From Candidatus Colimorpha onthohippi (GTDB taxonomy: Bacteria > Bacteroidota > Bacteroidia > Bacteroidales > P3), in NCBI GenBank assembly GCA_018064565.1, contig JAGHVA010000257.1, forward strand, positions 1-16,336: a DNA stretch of 16,336 nt, given 5' to 3'. Position numbers and translations under genes: made by a program. The notes below the pieces were generated by a model. It saw only the letters and a list, made by a program, of their open reading frames with translations. It was not told where the DNA came from and ran no database searches. Positions within the stretch are counted from its first letter, which is position 1, and every line of letters starts with the position of its first letter. This document shows, one piece after another, positions 15,280-16,336 of this stretch.

Positions 15280-16299
15280 TTACTGGATGTCGTTGGCATC
15301 CAGCGGGGTTGCCAAAAGGCCTGTAAATTGATCTTTGCTATCAAACTCCATGCGATAGATTTTACCATCTTTCTTGGTGCGGACCACCGCATAAGTATAT
15401 GGCTTTGGCTTTTTGCCCGTCTCATCACGAAACTTACTATCAGCCTCGTACACCACCATCTTCTCTATGACATATTTCTGACCTTTGAACTTCTCTTCAA
15501 GATACTTGATAATACCTTTTTTGTAACGTTCTTTGGCCAACACCTTACCTAAACGCTCGGGTGTACCCTTGGTCATATTATACACAACCTCAAATTCGGC
15601 CTTCTGTGCGTTTGAGTAATAAGCTACAATACGCTGACCATTATCTCTACTAACCCATTCTGGACCGCGCTTTACGCGCTTTTGGTGGTTCTTCTCAAAA
15701 TGAGCACGTATAGGTTCGGTAGGTTGCAATTCCTGCTCCTCTGGCTCATCAACAACAGGGAGTGGACGTTTGCCTTTAGCCTTTGTATTGCGCCCATCAT
15801 CCGTCTCAGGATTATTGCGTGTATAGAAATCACGCTTCACTGCATCTGGACTTGGAGCATTGGTTTTCATCAATTTTCCACGCGTATCGAATATCATCTC
15901 ACAATCCGCTGCGTCCAAAGCATCACGGGCTATGATTACCCTATAGTAATTATCGCCACCCATCTCTTCTACATAACAAATCTCTTTCACTTTGTATCCT
16001 GGGTAGTTGTCGCTGACATAACTGCTCATCAACGTCGGGCACTCCTGCATTTTTACTGGGAATGTGCTGTACTGCCAATCGCCCGCAGCCGTAAAATAGC
16101 CACGTCCTGGCTGCCCGTCAATAACAAAATCTGCTATATACTGACCCGATGCCTGATACCACGTTTTCACCTTGTACGACTCGTATGTATTAGCCAATGT
16201 GATGAGGACCGATTTGGGAACCTCTGTCTCCTTGACCTTAGTCTGAGCCATGGAGACCAATGGCACACAAAGCAAAACTATAAAAAAGAACTTCTTCAT
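15280..16299 (-). CDS. Secreted PepSY-like (BLIP-like) two-domain protein
   Basis: This 339-residue protein has a signal peptide (MKKFFFIVLLCVPLVSMAQ, cleavage after A18). Residues about 28-150 resemble the PepSY-like family of Bacteroidota, formerly described as beta-lactamase-inhibitor-like: VPKSVLITLANTYESYKVKT, then YIADFVIDGQPGRGYFTAAG. A charged, Pro/Glu/Lys-rich linker covers about 160-215. A second similar unit at about 215-330 has LAKERYKKGIIKYLEEKFKG and TYAVVRTKKDGKIYRMEFDS. Proteins of this type are periplasmic or surface-bound; none has a firm function, and the name does not imply real beta-lactamase inhibition. The start ATG at 16299 follows an AT-rich leader; its promoter lies outside the window. 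Confidence 0.8.
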   Translation of the reverse strand: MKKFFFIVLLCVPLVSMAQTKVKETEVPKSVLITLANTYESYKVKTWYQASGQYIADFVIDGQPGRGYFTAAGDWQYSTFPVKMQECPTLMSSYVSDNYPGYKVKEICYVEEMGGDNYYRVIIARDALDAADCEMIFDTRGKLMKTNAPSPDAVKRDFYTRNNPETDDGRNTKAKGKRPLPVVDEPEEQELQPTEPIRAHFEKNHQKRVKRGPEWVSRDNGQRIVAYYSNAQKAEFEVVYNMTKGTPERLGKVLAKERYKKGIIKYLEEKFKGQKYVIEKMVVYEADSKFRDETGKKPKPYTYAVVRTKKDGKIYRMEFDSKDQFTGLLATPLDANDIQ

Positions 16300-16336
16300 A
16301 ATTGTTGTTATTATATTTTACAATTCGATTAAGTAT

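Noticed and set aside
1..16336. CRISPR arrays, insertion sequences, integrases or prophage genes
   Set aside because: No regularly spaced repeats, no terminal inverted repeats with a transposase, and no matching protein motifs were seen on either strand.

Overview
The window looks like chromosomal DNA from an anaerobic member of the Bacteroidota, most likely Bacteroidales. The evidence is Bacteroidota-type promoter boxes (TAnnTTTG) in front of most transcription units, an Rnf operon with a long multi-ferredoxin RnfB, secreted proteins of PKD/P-domain, SPOR and PepSY-like (BLIP-like) types, weak Shine-Dalgarno use, and anaerobe-associated genes (HemW, MeaB, a desulfoferrodoxin-type protein). 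I see no transposase, integrase, CRISPR array or phage gene.

Layout. 1-7636 is one minus-strand block. It starts at an rnfB promoter near 7730 and runs rnfB, rnfC, rnfD, rnfG, rnfE, then a 144-residue secreted protein of unknown function. It ends with a very large secreted CUB / P-domain / PKD protein that leaves the window at base 1. The usual sixth subunit gene, rnfA, is not where it is expected. 7839-8285 is a small secreted SPOR protein transcribed divergently from rnf. 8312-10569 (minus) is a two-gene unit, meaB then hemW. 10750-10823 is a tRNA-Met(CAU) with a clear promoter and a strong, probably bidirectional terminator. 10916-11278 (minus) is a desulfoferrodoxin-like protein whose catalytic iron site has decayed. 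11428-12678 is a Wzx-type flippase standing alone. 12895-13743 is a TPP riboswitch directly abutting thiM. 13796-15205 is pepD. 15280-16299 (minus) is a secreted PepSY-like protein.

How the genes work together. Rnf couples electron transfer between reduced ferredoxin and NAD+ to cation translocation across the inner membrane. RnfD and RnfG carry the predicted covalent-FMN sites, RnfB and RnfC the iron-sulfur clusters. The other genes are housekeeping or cell-envelope functions: cobalamin-enzyme chaperoning, heme handling, thiamine salvage under thiamine-pyrophosphate control, dipeptide use and surface proteins.

Most notable points: rnfA is missing and two secreted proteins occupy its place; the desulfoferrodoxin homologue keeps its rubredoxin-like cysteines but has lost four of the five active-site ligands; the riboswitch contains the thiM ribosome binding site and touches the start codon; and thiM is a local island of reversed GC skew. 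I did not find a wholly new multi-gene system.
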